From assembly GCA_026413225.1 (NCBI GenBank), contig CM048553.1, positions 130,762,190 through 130,826,189 of the forward strand: 64,000 nucleotides of DNA, given 5' to 3'. The translations under genes were made by a program, and so were the position numbers. Source of the DNA: Otis tarda (taxonomy: Eukaryota > Chordata > Aves > Otidiformes > Otididae). Positions 25,001-36,502 of the stretch are shown piece by piece (the stretch's first letter is position 1; every line of letters begins with the position of its first letter). The notes below the pieces were generated by a model that ran no database searches, was not told where the DNA came from, and was given only the letters and a program-made list of their open reading frames with translations.

Positions 25001-28000
25001 TCTCAAGAAATAAAAATATAATGTTTCAGCTACATCTTATTTTAAAGGCAATTCAAGGTGGCTATATCATATCTGACCCTGCTACCCAGCAAAATGGAAA
25101 AAAATACTTTCAGTTACTTGTAATTCAATGTTCCCAACTGATGTATGTGTATAGTGAGTTTCTGGCAAGAGATTTTAACATCACAAATCCAAACGGATTT
25201 TGTTTCCATTAAAAGTTTGTTGGAATACTCTGTCCTTGTCCAGTTTTATTTCATTTACCATGGAGAGGCCTTTCTTCATATGCTTTTAAGTGTCTTTTAC
25301 CTCTGTAAAATACGATGTCTAGAACTTTACTAGAATTTCTCTTACTATCAGAGCCTCTTTGTTTCCTGTTGCAAATATGTTATAAAGTAGCCTTGGTTCC
25401 AATAATTATTGACTGCCCAGACTTCCTTCTCAGGTTAAGGGCAAAGCACGTTAACTGCAAACCCTAATTGGTCTAATTAAACAAGGTCTAAGTAATTCAT
25501 CCTCAGTGGCATCAAAACAAAAAGACCTCAACACATTGAAGTATGTAGTACCAGGTAATATTTTTTTTCTGTAATAGAGAAGGAAGAAACTTGCACATAA
25601 AAATCAGTTCTTGTATCAGGAATTTTAATCTAACCAGAGAAAGGGCAGTAAATGTGAAATGGGAAAAAGTGCAACACAAATTTAGCAAAAATAGGTCATA
25701 CCAAGCCAGTTGTATGACTCTCTGATAAAATTTCACTTTTTGTAAAAGGACAATGCAGACAGTCTAAGCTCTCTGGACTTCACATAAAGTATTCTAAGGG
25801 AATCTATTAGACTAGAGAAATTGAAGATTAGTATGAAAACTGTAAAAATGACTCTGAACCATAGATAAAGTCCATCTGAAAAGGTCAGATGTGGTACTAA
25901 GATATTTCCAAACTATTTTCAGTAGAGTGGGAAAATATGAATGTCAGTATGCAAAGCATAAGAGGCAGACATCTGGATTCTGTCTATAGTTCTAATCACT
26001 GATGTTCAGGAAGATAAAGTTTCAATAGGTGCAGAGAAGAGATGCGTAATTAGGATTATGTGATGCCTTTGCCAGCAGTAGGAAAGAAGCAGACAAAGAA
26101 GTGGACAAGGATGTTCCAGAAAGTAACTTATACCTACTCGGGTACAGCAAATTCAAAGACAGTATGTGGACAATCACATAAAAAGCTTCCACTTTTGAGA
26201 GAAATGTCAGCATGAGTGGATCCCTGGATCATTGCCAGAAATTTTGTCCTGTTGTCAGACCTTGTTGTGTTAGTGATCCATAACCAAAAGAAATACACTA
26301 TGAATCAGAATGCATAACAAGACCATCTCCTTAGCTGAAATATTTGGTGATACTGGTAGGTGATGCTGAGCTTCCCATGACAGAATCATATATCAAGTTT
26401 GTATGGCTCAAGTTGAAGCAATAAAGACAAATAGGCTTTCTGCTCCTAATAGTTGTTAGTTCCAATCAGACCAAACTATGTCTGTCATTGAATTATTACC
26501 ATCTCTGCTCTAGAGCTGAAAGGTAGACACTTTTACTGATTATTGCAGGGAGATATATTATTACAAGGTTATTAAGTAGAATGCTTAATTTATCATTCAA
26601 AATGTTTCTTAGCTATCAAAGTTCCTTATGAAATGAACCATAGAATGTTATTTACCAGTTCTGAACAAACTTGTTATTAAAAAAAAAAAATGTAGAAACT
26701 TCCTAGGATCTGCACCTTAACTTCAATATTCCTTGTTATTGGTAGGCTTCAGTGGGCATCAGTTTATTCTAGAGTAAAGCTATATGATACCTGGAGGGAT
26801 TATGAGGGAAGACCTCCGAAAAACACTGAGAGAAACTCTTACCAAACTCAGGTCTTACCACATACATCCATCCAGATAGGGCATGGCACTCAGTCCTGCT
26901 CTTTGAAGGAAGAACTTGTCATATTCAAGGGCTCCTGATCAGGCACATGAGCTGTTTTGGTACTTCTGTCACAAAAAGATTCTTCAATAGTTGATATAGT
27001 AAAATATTCACTCCTGAATGCATTTTTATAGTTTAAATCTTAATATGGTATATTCACTTATCATTTCAAGGGGAGCACAAGAGACATTATTTTCTAGCAC
27101 TTTATTTTAAATTGCCAGAATGGCTACTACCATGGTATTTATGACTTTTCTTCTTTTAAAACACTATTTGCCAGTATTGCTTCTGAGGTTAAATTTAGTA
27201 GCATTATATGAAGTGTATTCTGTTATTTGTGTAAATAGTATAAACATTGTGACTGGAACATAGCAAGCTTCACCATTTCCAATAGGAAACTTAAGCCAGG
27301 AACATAGAAATAGCACCATAAATAATCCTCAGAGACTATTTTTGCCTATGACTAACTCATCTTCTTGACTATTCACTTAAATTTGTATTTCCAGGACAAT
27401 TAAAGCAATTGAAATAGTTGTCATCACACTGACTGGTGAATAAAATTTAATTTTTTCATTAAAAAAAATAGTCCAGGAGATTGCCATTTTACAGCAAAAA
27501 ATCTAGCATGCCAGTGTTGACCTAAGAAAGCAATCAAAATGAATTACTTGGTTTGGTGAAATATTGTTACAGCACTAAAAGCCTCTTTTTCATAGTTTCT
27601 ATTACTGTGTGCAGCTTAAATGTAGCAGCATCTATGAGCACCAATTAACTGCGCAAGCTTTACATCAGTCACAAGCATTATGGTGACAGCATGTGATGTG
27701 ATCTATCCCCTAGATATCCCAGCCATTAACAAATTACTATTGAGCACAGTTTGCAGACTTATAGCCAGTCATTGGGCCTTAACACACACCAAAGCTCATG
27801 ACCGAGAAACACTTGTAGTATTTTTTTTTTCACATACTTTCTCAGTTCCCAGAAATGACATAAATTGGTGTTAAACAGCATGAGAATGAGCCTTCATCAG
27901 CTGAGGAGGGGGCCACCATAGTTTGACTCAAAAGAGTCCTGAATATTTGTACGTTGGAGGCTATAGGTCTTGTACAGCTTCTTTTTATTCCATCTTTCCC

Positions 28001-28626
28001 ACAAAAGAGTTAATTTGATAGTTATTTGTTCTGAAGAAGAATGATCAGTTTTTGTTGAGAGCTTCCCTAAGCCCATTCCTGCTCTACTTATAGCAGCAGG
28101 GCTGCCGGCATTGACAGTGAAGCCTTCCCAGCACTGACTGCCAGCGGTACTGGATAGCCCATTCACAATTTCTGTGCCATCTTTGGTAATTAGGGATATG
28201 CTATTTTTTTTTTCTTTCAATAGCGTGGTAGATGTGTACATTTATAATTGTATTGGTTCAGCACTGAGTTTTAATCAGTTTGTTTCATTTGCATACCTTC
28301 TGGTGCTTTTTATTTATTTGCTTCTATTGAGGTACCCCAAGCTGAGCTGCGGTGCACATATATCCAGAAGGAACTTTATTCTAACAGCAATTGTCTACTG
28401 CTTTGCAATAATGATATTCCAACTATTGCTGCTAGCTGTAATGTTTAGCACACTTCACGGAATCATCCAGAAGGGATAAAAGATTAAGACTGGAAGCCTG
28501 TAGACCTTCTGAAAAATGGAGGAATAGATACCGAATTTATTCACAACGGGCAGTATTAATTAAATAATTAAAATCATAGAAATATAAAGTAGTTGCCTGA
28601 AGAAGCTTTAGTAAAACCTACCATGC

Positions 28627-28676
28627 TTTAGAAAGCACTTAGGCAGACAGATTTAGAAAGCACAGACCAGACAGAT
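28627..28676. repeat. Imperfect 25-bp tandem duplication
   Basis: 'tttagaaagcac' followed by a 'cagacagat' block occurs at 28627 and again at 28652, with small differences between the two units. Confidence 0.7.
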
Positions 28677-29408
28677 TACTGCCTCCAAAAGACTGTGTTT
28701 TAGAGGACAGCTGGCATTTGGATAACTGGCTGTATAATTTACATTAGGTGTAAAGCAGAATTTTATGCACAGTAAATCATCTTGGGGGAAAACTCATAGA
28801 TGCAAGAAATCTGCGTTAGGAGCGGGGAGGAGGTAATTAAGGTTGCAGGCAAGCTGCCTGCTGGGTTTTTCATAAAACTAATGCTTCAGATCTCAGGAAG
28901 AGCCAGAAAACCACACGGCTCTAATGCACGGTGCAGTCATATCCTTTGAATGTGTACTTCCTCCTGTCACCAAGGAAGGTGGGCCATTGACCGTGGAAAA
29001 GCCTGTGGCTGTTTTTATCCCGCTTTGTCCTCTCCCTCTCTCTGAAAACATATTAATTACATGTTTTATTCCTATGTTCTGGCTTTGTAGTAATGAAGAC
29101 ATGGAAGAAAGAAGGTGTAGAAGGTAAAAGAAAAAGCTGAGGTCACCAGCTATGCTATATTGTGTTGAACTGCAAAATGATTTTAGGATAACAATAATTC
29201 CTCAAAAGGCAAAAAAACCTATTTCATTTAAATTCTAAGATCACTGTAAACCCAAAGAACTTGAAGATTTGCTTTAGCAGCAGGAGAAACAGATACTCTC
29301 TTACACAATGCGTGATAAGATAGTGGGTGTCTAAAATGGTGAATTCTTAGACTTATCGCCTTATAAAGGGATACTGAAGATGAATATAGAAAACACAGAT
29401 GTGTGTCC

Positions 29409-29462
29409 ATATATATGTGCGTGTGCTTGTGTATATATATATTTATATATATATTTGTATGT
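29409..29462. repeat. (TA)n / (TG)n microsatellite
   Basis: Alternating TA with interspersed TG, for example 'gtatatatatatttatatat'. It is a simple sequence repeat. Confidence 0.85.
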
Positions 29463-30242
29463 GCTTATATGAACTGCTGGCTTTGTCTTGTGATATATAG
29501 GCTGCAGAGAAGCAAAATTAACTTTTTTTTTAGGGGAGAATTGTATTATATACATTTTATGAGCTTGTAACATTGTTCAGAAAGTGAGGTCTCTGCTCTT
29601 GGCTGATTTTGTCCATAAGAAGCACGTAGCTATGGAAGTGGGAGATAAGTTTTATGAGGTTTCATGTGTTCAGAGCGGGCAATGTTGTTTCCAAATATGA
29701 AAAAGATCACTGAGGCAGCCCAAGAGGGCCAGGACACATAACCTAGGAAACCACTCGTTGTCTTAGCTACCTCCCAGCATGCCAAATACTATACTTAAAA
29801 TCAGGAAATCATTATCTATTCTCTTTATCAACACTTTCTTTTCTTGCAAACTTAACTACAGGTAGTTAAATCATCATTCAGACTGAACAAAGCAGTGGTA
29901 AATATTTTAAAAAAAAAGACCGTTTGTCCCCTTCCACTTTTTCAGAGTTAGGCTACAAGAACCTTGGGTTTAGATACACGGCAACTGGTAAACTGAAATG
30001 AGAATAACGCAAGGTACAGTAGCTGAATTTCATGGCTGCTAAAAGGATACATAAGCAAAGGAAGAGGGGGGAACTAGAGCCTTTAGGAGTCTGAACTCTA
30101 GAATTCTACAAATCTTCATAGCTAGAAACTGATTTATACTGGCTAAGTCTCAGATATTAACGGTAACCTCCTAACAATCACTGCATTTTGGGAGAGAATA
30201 TATCACCTAGCACATGCCTAAGTTACAGGAATTCTTGAATTC

Positions 30243-30322
30243 TGGTCTCTGACCTGTAAAAACAATTTACTTGTTGAAGTTCTTTCAATTTTCGTATCTA
30301 TAAAATGAGAATAGTGGTTAGA
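30243..30322 (+). mobile_element. MIR-type SINE fragment (ancient)
   Basis: The order 'tctggtctctgacct', 'caatttacttgttg', 'tcaattttcgtatctataaa' and 'atgagaatagt' follows the MIR core and 3' region: 'gctgtgtgacct', then 'caagtcacttaacctc', then 'tcagtttcctcatctgtaaa', then 'atggggataat'. The match is diverged but collinear over about 75 bp. The tRNA-like head and the 3' tail are not recognisable. A chance match to this low-GC phrase is the alternative. Confidence 0.5.
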
Positions 30323-31052
30323 ACTGTTGGGCTCAATGTAGGCATATACAAGGCATAACGTGACACTGTGCAATCATGACCCCACTTCTCATCTTCCAAC
30401 ACTGTAGCTAGTTACTGAAAAACTGTGCTGTGCTGCTGTATATATCCTGTTCCCATCAGTCTCCTCAGTACTCCAATGTGCCATATAAACATTACAGGAA
30501 TCTAAAGTCTTCTTTAAACAAATTCTAAATATTCTGCTGCTAAACTTTGCATGTTAGGGAACACTTTTTTTTTCTTTCAAAGTAGGTAAGAACCTTATTT
30601 CTGATGTTTCTTGTGTGTAAGATCTGCATGCTTTATTTGAGAAATGTAATTTTCTGTGTATTTTGGCATTCCTTTTAGAAAGCAGAATATTTTGAATTGG
30701 AACAGTAGCCACAGACTATCTACCCACAAAGACCTTGGAACGTTCAGCTGAGCATTGAGAGCACTATTTCACAAGAAGGTGCTAAGCAGCACTAACATTA
30801 GGGAATATTCAGGAAAGAGATTTTTCCTGTCAAGCAACCCATCCAACCATAATGAAGTCCCACTCCTTGTTGGGACAGAGTTTTCGCGATGTGTGGCTTG
30901 TGTAACATAGACTCTCTCTGTGTGCAAGAACATGTTTGGTAGTTACCTTAGTGCTGAGTCTTAGTCCCTTCTTTCCAGTTGTCAGCAACATGAAATACTA
31001 TAAAGTTATTTTGAAGTAGCTCTGCCTGAACTACATTTAGAACTTGATTCCA

Positions 31053-31142
31053 CTGAGGAAGTAACTTTACTCCCATAAAATCTGAAATCTGTGGATGCTG
31101 AGGAAGTAACTTTACTCCCATAAAATCTGAAATCTGTCGATG
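31053..31142. repeat. 45-bp tandem duplication, one mismatch
   Basis: Copy 1 is 31053-31097 and copy 2 is 31098-31142. Both start 'ctgaggaagtaactttactc'. They differ by one base near the end: 'ctgtggatg' in copy 1 against 'ctgtcgatg' in copy 2. It is a recent local duplication in unique DNA. Confidence 0.95.
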
Positions 31143-33724
31143 CCCTGTATTCTAGCAGGAAAATGAAAGATATTGTCTAAATCCACAGGACTGTTTCTAA
31201 TCATTGTCCAAAGGTAACACTGGAGGATATTTTTTTTACCTGTATTCAGCAACAAAGAGTAAATCAGTGTACCTGTAAAATTTATATTGAAAGTCTTACT
31301 TGTCAGTACCTAGAAATAAACATTTTTTTTGTGCTTCTTGAAAACAACCTTTCTTAATTCTTGCAGCCTAACCTGTCAATCCTAATGTCAGTCATATTCC
31401 TGCTTCTGAGTGCCAAAATCCACTGCTTTTATGTTGTTTGGCTTATGGTCAGCCCTCAGAAGCAGAAATCTGATGTGAAGTAAATGATCAATATTTATTC
31501 TAAGAAGTTGCCAACATTTATTCCAGATAGTTACATCGCAGGGGGTTAACAGGCAGGATCATTAATTCCAGAACCTTTGAAATTTTTACTTGCACATGAT
31601 GTGCACCTCTAAATGTAACACCAGATTTGGCATGAGAAACACAGGAATGTTCCAGTTTCAATACTTCTAAACTTCTCTGACCACTCAAATATCCAAGAAG
31701 TGCTGATCTATGACATATCCATCAACAACACCTACTATGTGAAAATTAAGTGCATTGCACAAGAAAACATCAGCTGCAGCCCTGTGTATCTTGCTTAACT
31801 GCAGCTCAGGTTGCTTTTGTTCTGTAAATCTTGTTTTAAAACTCACTCTCATAAAGCCAAAGTATGCAAACAAACATACTTTAAGGGGCCTCACTGGTGG
31901 ATTTGGGGTTATTTTTTTCCTGACTTCATCATTTCTGCAAGGCACATGTTAAAATAGCATGAAATTAAATGAATGTTTTGCCCAATTTTGGCTTTCAAAA
32001 ATTGATTTTAGTTCATGTAAACGGGCCCCAGCTAGGGCACAGCTAGAATGATGAAAAACACATTAATGCCAGAATTGCCCCAAGGTGAAACCTCAAAGAC
32101 AGACTTAAAAAAAACACAGGTTTTTTGTTTTGTTCTGTGTTGATTTAGTTTTTCCTTCCTAAATTGTAACTGTTAAGTTACTCCTACTTCAGAAATGAAA
32201 CCTCTATGTGGCCAAACCCGAGTTTCAGGATGTAGCTGACATTAATATAACTATGCACAATAAAAACATTTTTAGTACAGTGTTAACAAACAAAAACAGT
32301 GTTATGTTTTTAACTGTATCATCTAGTTCGTTTTTTTCCTAAAAGTAGAAATTTTATTTTCTCATCTTTCAATAAGTATTGTAGTAATATACTTGAAGTA
32401 TTCTGTGTTATTTTTAAAGTAATTTTTTACAATTTTGTACTAGTTTTTAGAGTAGCTACAATTCCAATGCTTTTACTACAATCTCCTAATCTTATGTCTG
32501 AAGTCAAGTTTCTGGAACCAAGGTTAAACACCTTGGTTAAGCAACCATTTTTTTTCTAGACAACTAATGCTCACTCAGTGAAAAGTTCTGAAAGCTCTGA
32601 AAATTTAAGATAGAGTGAACTGACTTTGTACACAGAGAGTTTTGCTAGCAAAGACATTGCAACATGACAATCATGTACAATTTCTGGTGCTGATATTCCC
32701 ATATCTTTCATATTTTACATGAATTTAGAATACAAGTAGAGGAAATTTTCAAATGTTAGAACAGGTAGACATTGCTTTGCTTTATCAAAGAAGGTTTTAT
32801 TTTCATACTAACGGCCTTTTTCATTCCAATCTGTGCTGTTAATCACGGCGAAGTTTTCAAAGAATCTTCTAGGAGTGAGTAGATAAATATGCGTACATTT
32901 TTTCTATGTATACATGTTTTTAAAAGACACTCTCCAAATGGTTTGTACTGCTGCAACTGAGAAGATAACTTGGCCAAACTAATTTATTTTTTCAGGTAAT
33001 ATATGTAAATTCTATTATGGAGTTCTACAATGTGCCAACAGCTGTTCTGGTTCAAGAAACTCAAGCAGGGCAAATTTTCTCTGGAGAAAGAGTCAGAAAT
33101 GTCCTTCCAAAGTCATAAAGCCATATAGTAAGTATTTTAGATAGTAAAACATTTACACAAAATAAGTCTCCTAGTCCTCAAGATGTGATAGCAAATTATG
33201 ATTTCTGGAAATACATACTAGCCTTCATATTTAGTATTGAAGAAGGATATTTTATTAGCTAAATTTAAAGACCAATAAGCAAATAGTGTCCTATTGTATT
33301 CAGAGCACCATTCTGCAACTTTTTCTTACATCCTTTCATTTATCATATCCTCTAAGCACTTTTTGTAAAAGAGCACATTGTAATTTCAAAATGAATGTGT
33401 TGAAAATGTGAAATAAATAAGTTAGTAAAATGATACTCCAAAGTGATTATTTAAGAGCCTATTTTACTTTCCTGTAAAAAAAAAAAAAGTGAACTTTATG
33501 ACCGTTAACAGGCTGACAGCTCACTGTAAGAATTTTCCTCTTGAAATAGTGAGAAGGAAGAAAAAAAAAATAAGAGTATTTTTGCATTTCACAGTGCAGG
33601 AGAGGGTAAAGATACTCCTTTTATTTAGAAAGTAGTTCAAGTGAAAATCTATGCTACCATGACAATCCTGCTTTCAACACACAACTGTAGTGTAATGTTA
33701 CCTTGGATATCTCAGTGCAGTTCT

Positions 33725-33772
33725 TCTGTAGAGGCTATAGAGTGTAGACATACACTCTATAGCCTCTACAGA
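33725..33772. repeat. Perfect 22-bp inverted repeat with 4-nt loop
   Basis: The left arm is 33725-33746, the loop is 'gaca' at 33747-33750 and the right arm is 33751-33772. The arms are exact reverse complements over 22 bases; the left arm starts 'tctgtagaggc' and the right arm ends 'gcctctacaga'. Transcribed from either strand it would fold into a fully paired stem. Flanking bases do not extend the pairing, and I see no lower stem of the kind a microRNA precursor needs. It is not similar to any transposon terminal repeat that I recognise. Confidence 0.95.
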
Positions 33773-34337
33773 TATTCTCTCTATCTACTCCTAGTCCTTT
33801 CAACATTTCCTAACGTCTCCTAACCCAATTCTGTAAGCGGGAAGAAGATTGATTGACTACAGAAGATCTTACATCTCCTCTTGAGTGTCATTCTGTGAAA
33901 GACTTTGAAAAGCTTCACTCACCAATCTGTCAAAAGAATTAAAATGTGACCTGTATCAGCCTATGTTGACAGAGATTTATCCATGCAGATGAACGAACTT
34001 GAAATTCAGCAAGTCAAAGTAATCAAGCTTCATGTAGTCATAAAATCCTGATTCAGACAACTCAAAAGTATTCCTGAAGTTTATACTGAAGTGCAACCAT
34101 TAAAGTGAAACACTGAACTGAATTCTCTTAGTGAAAAATATACTGCTAAAGAGACAAGATGTAAGATGATGAATGTGCTTGATGAATGTAGCAGATTACA
34201 TATTTGCACTTGTAGGAGACATTTAATATAAAATCTACTGTATGAAATCAATGAAGCAAAAATTAAATATCTTACAAATTGGTTAGATGGTCAATTTCAA
34301 GAAATAATTGTCAATAATAAATCATCATCCTATGAGG

Positions 34338-34360
34338 ACTGGCAACTATGAGTTGCCAGT
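34338..34360. repeat. 10-bp inverted repeat, 3-nt loop
   Basis: 'actggcaact' at 34338-34347 is complemented exactly by 'agttgccagt' at 34351-34360, around the loop 'atg'. No T tract or other processing signal follows. Confidence 0.85.
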
Positions 34361-34603
34361 GGACTTCCACACAGATCTGATCCTGGTTTGTTGCCATATC
34401 ATGTGCTCTTACCAGTTACTTGGAGAAATAGACACAATTTAATTAAGAGCTACATCAAAATGGATACATACATGTAAAATTTGAAAAGAACTCAAAAGGC
34501 TGTTACAATATTAAATAAGATAAAAGACAATTGCAGGTAAGGATGTAGCTCTGTGGTGCTATCAAGACATACACGTGTGATATATTACATACATCACTCA
34601 TCT

Positions 34604-34930
34604 GTGATAGGACTAGGGGTAGTGGTTTCAAAATAGAGGGAGGTAGATTTAGATTGGATATTAGGAAAAAATTTAGATTAGATTAGAAAAAAAAAATAGA
34701 TTTAGATTAGATATTAGGAAATATTTTTTTTTACACTGAGGGTTGTAGAACACTGGAACAGGTTGCCCAGAGAGGTGGTGGATGCCCCATCCCTGGAAAC
34801 ATTCAAGGCCAGGTTGGATGAGGCTCTAAGCAATCCGATATAGTCGGCAATGTCCCTGCTCCTTGCAGGGGGGTTGGACTAGATGACCTTTGAAGGTCCT
34901 TTCCAACCCTAACCATTCTATGATTCTATC
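34604..34930 (+). mobile_element. CR1 LINE, 5'-truncated 3' end with internal duplication
   Basis: It begins at a 'gactaggggtagtggttt' block, the CR1 equivalent of the RGNG region of ORF2. It continues through 'ggttgtagaacactggaaca', 'gatgccccatccctgg' and 'ggttggactagatgacct' to 'attctatgattctat'. The 'tagatttagattggatatta' phrase at 34644 is repeated at 34697 with an A/T-rich insert between, so about 53 bp has been duplicated inside the element. ORF2 is disrupted by this. The 3' end is intact. Confidence 0.95.
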
Positions 34931-36041
34931 TGCTATGTATGTTGCATAAAGGTTGGAGCAAAGGCATTCCCTCCCTCTGTTTCTTCATATGTTATTAACA
35001 TCCTTTTATATAACCATACTATTAGTGCGCAGCTGCCAGCTCTCATTGTACTGTCCTAAAATGGGATAAACATCTTCGATCTTGATTGCATATGTAGAGT
35101 AAACTGGTACTCACAACGTTCATGTCCATGAAAATAAGATGAAATTTGTAAATTTATAGAGTAAGACTAAACTTTTCATATTCATGAAAATACGATTAAA
35201 CTTGTAGAAACAAAACATGCCCCTTGTAAAATCATCTAGGGAATATAATGTATTTTGGCTATAGTTTGAAAAGTAGTGAAAGTACTTTTGGTAAATGATG
35301 AATAATTGCTTGAATGTGAGCTCCCAGCTGTAAACATGGAAGAATGAGATTACAAGTCTGTAAGCAAGGAAATACTGAGTAGCAGAAAATAGAAGCCATT
35401 GTACTTAAATTATCTGTTATGTTGTATGAAAGCCTTTTGCTCTAACATTCAGACTTTAGGGAAGAATGTAGAAAAATTGTCAAAGATTCAAGATAGTTTA
35501 AAAAAGATATAAGGTCTGGAACTTTCAGCTTATAGGAGAACATTAAAAACCCTTCAATAAGAGAGAAGTAACTCGATCGTGTCTGGAAGAACTGGGATTT
35601 TCACAGCAGCACTTTAATCTAGTGAATAAACTAATGGTTAGTGACAAACTAGATAACTTGAAGCTAGCGTTAGTAGCACATATTTTACAGAAAAAGTGTC
35701 AGACATTAGGATAAGTTAGCAAAGAATGCGAAAATTTGATGCCTTTAAAAAACAAAGGTTTGATGCAGGAGATACTGAAAATGTAGTTTGTGGTAAGTGG
35801 GAGGTCAGATGATATAATCATTATTTCTTCACGTTCTAGAGCAAATGAATACCCTACATTTGTCTACATTTTGACCTTTGACCTCTACATAATATCCATG
35901 AGCATAACTTATTGTGGTGTTTAAAAACAGATTGCATTTCTTGAGCTGCTCAGGATGTTTTCTATTAATGTATTACATTTTATGTTTGTATTTTAAAATT
36001 CTATTTATATTATCTTGTGGCAATTGTGGAAGAAACTTAAC
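34931..36041. other. Unique AT-rich stretch between CR1 copies
   Basis: No gene or repeat family is recognised in this interval of about 1.1 kb. Confidence 0.5.
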
Positions 36042-36490
36042 CACAGAATCATAGAATTGTAGAGTAGCTGGGGTTGTAAGGGACCTTTAAATGTCATCTA
36101 GTCCAAACCCCCTGCAAGAAGCAGGGACATCTCCAACCTGATCAAGTTGCTCAGAGCCTCATCCAACCTGGCCTTGAACGTTTCCAGGGATGGGGCATCA
36201 ACCACCTCTCTGGGCAACCTGTTCCAGTGTTCTACCACCCTCATTGTAAAAAAGGTTTTCCTAATATCTAATCTGAATCTACCTCCCTCTGTTTTAAAAC
36301 CATTACCCCTCGTTTTATTACAACAGGCCCTACCGAAGAGTTTTTCCCCATATTTCCTGTAGGCTCCCTTTAGGTACTGGAAGGCCACTATCAGGTCTTC
36401 CCGGAGCCTCCTCTTCTCCAGGTTGAACAGCCCCAACTCTCTCAGCCTGTCCTCACAGGAGAGGTGCTCCAGCCATCTGATCATCCACCA
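36042..36490 (-). mobile_element. CR1 LINE, 5'-truncated (minus), ORF2 C-terminus open
   Basis: The plus strand opens with 'cagaatcatagaattgtaga', the reversed CR1 tail, and ends near 'ctccagccatctgatcatcc', a usual CR1 internal block. Compared with the copies at 34604 and 19721, this one extends about 130-240 bp further 5' and belongs to the same 3'-end type ('catccctggaaacg', 'ccctgcttcttgcagggggt'). Truncation is at the 5' end only, as expected from incomplete target-primed reverse transcription. Confidence 0.95.
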
Positions 36491-36502
36491 CTCTGTCTCC
36501 AT
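36098..36502 (-). pseudogene. CR1 ORF2 C-terminal remnant (134 codons open)
   Basis: The minus-strand frame reads through the C-terminal region of CR1 ORF2, the LINE endonuclease/reverse transcriptase. Visible blocks in order are 'DRLRELGLFNLEKRRLREDL' (about residues 18-37), 'AFQYLKGAYRKYGEKLF' (about 41-57), 'RLDIRKTFFTMRVVEHWNRL' (about 77-96) and 'EVVDAPSLETFKARLDEAL' (about 99-117). The catalytic reverse transcriptase and the endonuclease lie upstream and were never copied here, so the fragment has no enzymatic role. The first few residues come from flanking DNA. The frame is open across the surviving segment, which is unusual among the copies here and fits a fairly young insertion. It ends slightly before the usual C-terminal 'QRSLP' motif. 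Confidence 0.85.

Larger units (their letters stand above)
22075..30242. other. Long unique AT-rich stretch without a gene
   Basis: About 8 kb without a recognisable transposon or gene. 28174-28479 (plus) holds a 101-codon frame whose product would be very hydrophobic, but there is no motif, splice context or start-site support. 27900-28200 and 28790-29100 are less AT-rich than their surroundings. A 25-bp near-duplication lies at 28627-28676 and a TA-rich microsatellite at 29409-29462. Confidence 0.5.
30323..34603. other. Unique AT-rich stretch with small duplications and hairpins
   Basis: No gene is visible. It contains the 45-bp tandem duplication at 31053-31142, a small 8-bp-arm inverted repeat near 32516-32540, the perfect 22-bp inverted repeat at 33725-33772 and a 10-bp hairpin at 34338-34360. 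Confidence 0.55.

Noticed and set aside
27897-28241. 114-codon minus frame
   Set aside because: No splice sites or motif were found and it overlaps the start of the hydrophobic plus frame. I considered it as an exon but the evidence is weaker than for 50859-51116.
36147-36362. Plus-strand frame antisense to CR1
   Set aside because: Antisense shadow of the CR1 ORF2 remnant. Near-identical antisense text recurs at 19647-19832 and 37337-37585, showing it is repeat-derived.
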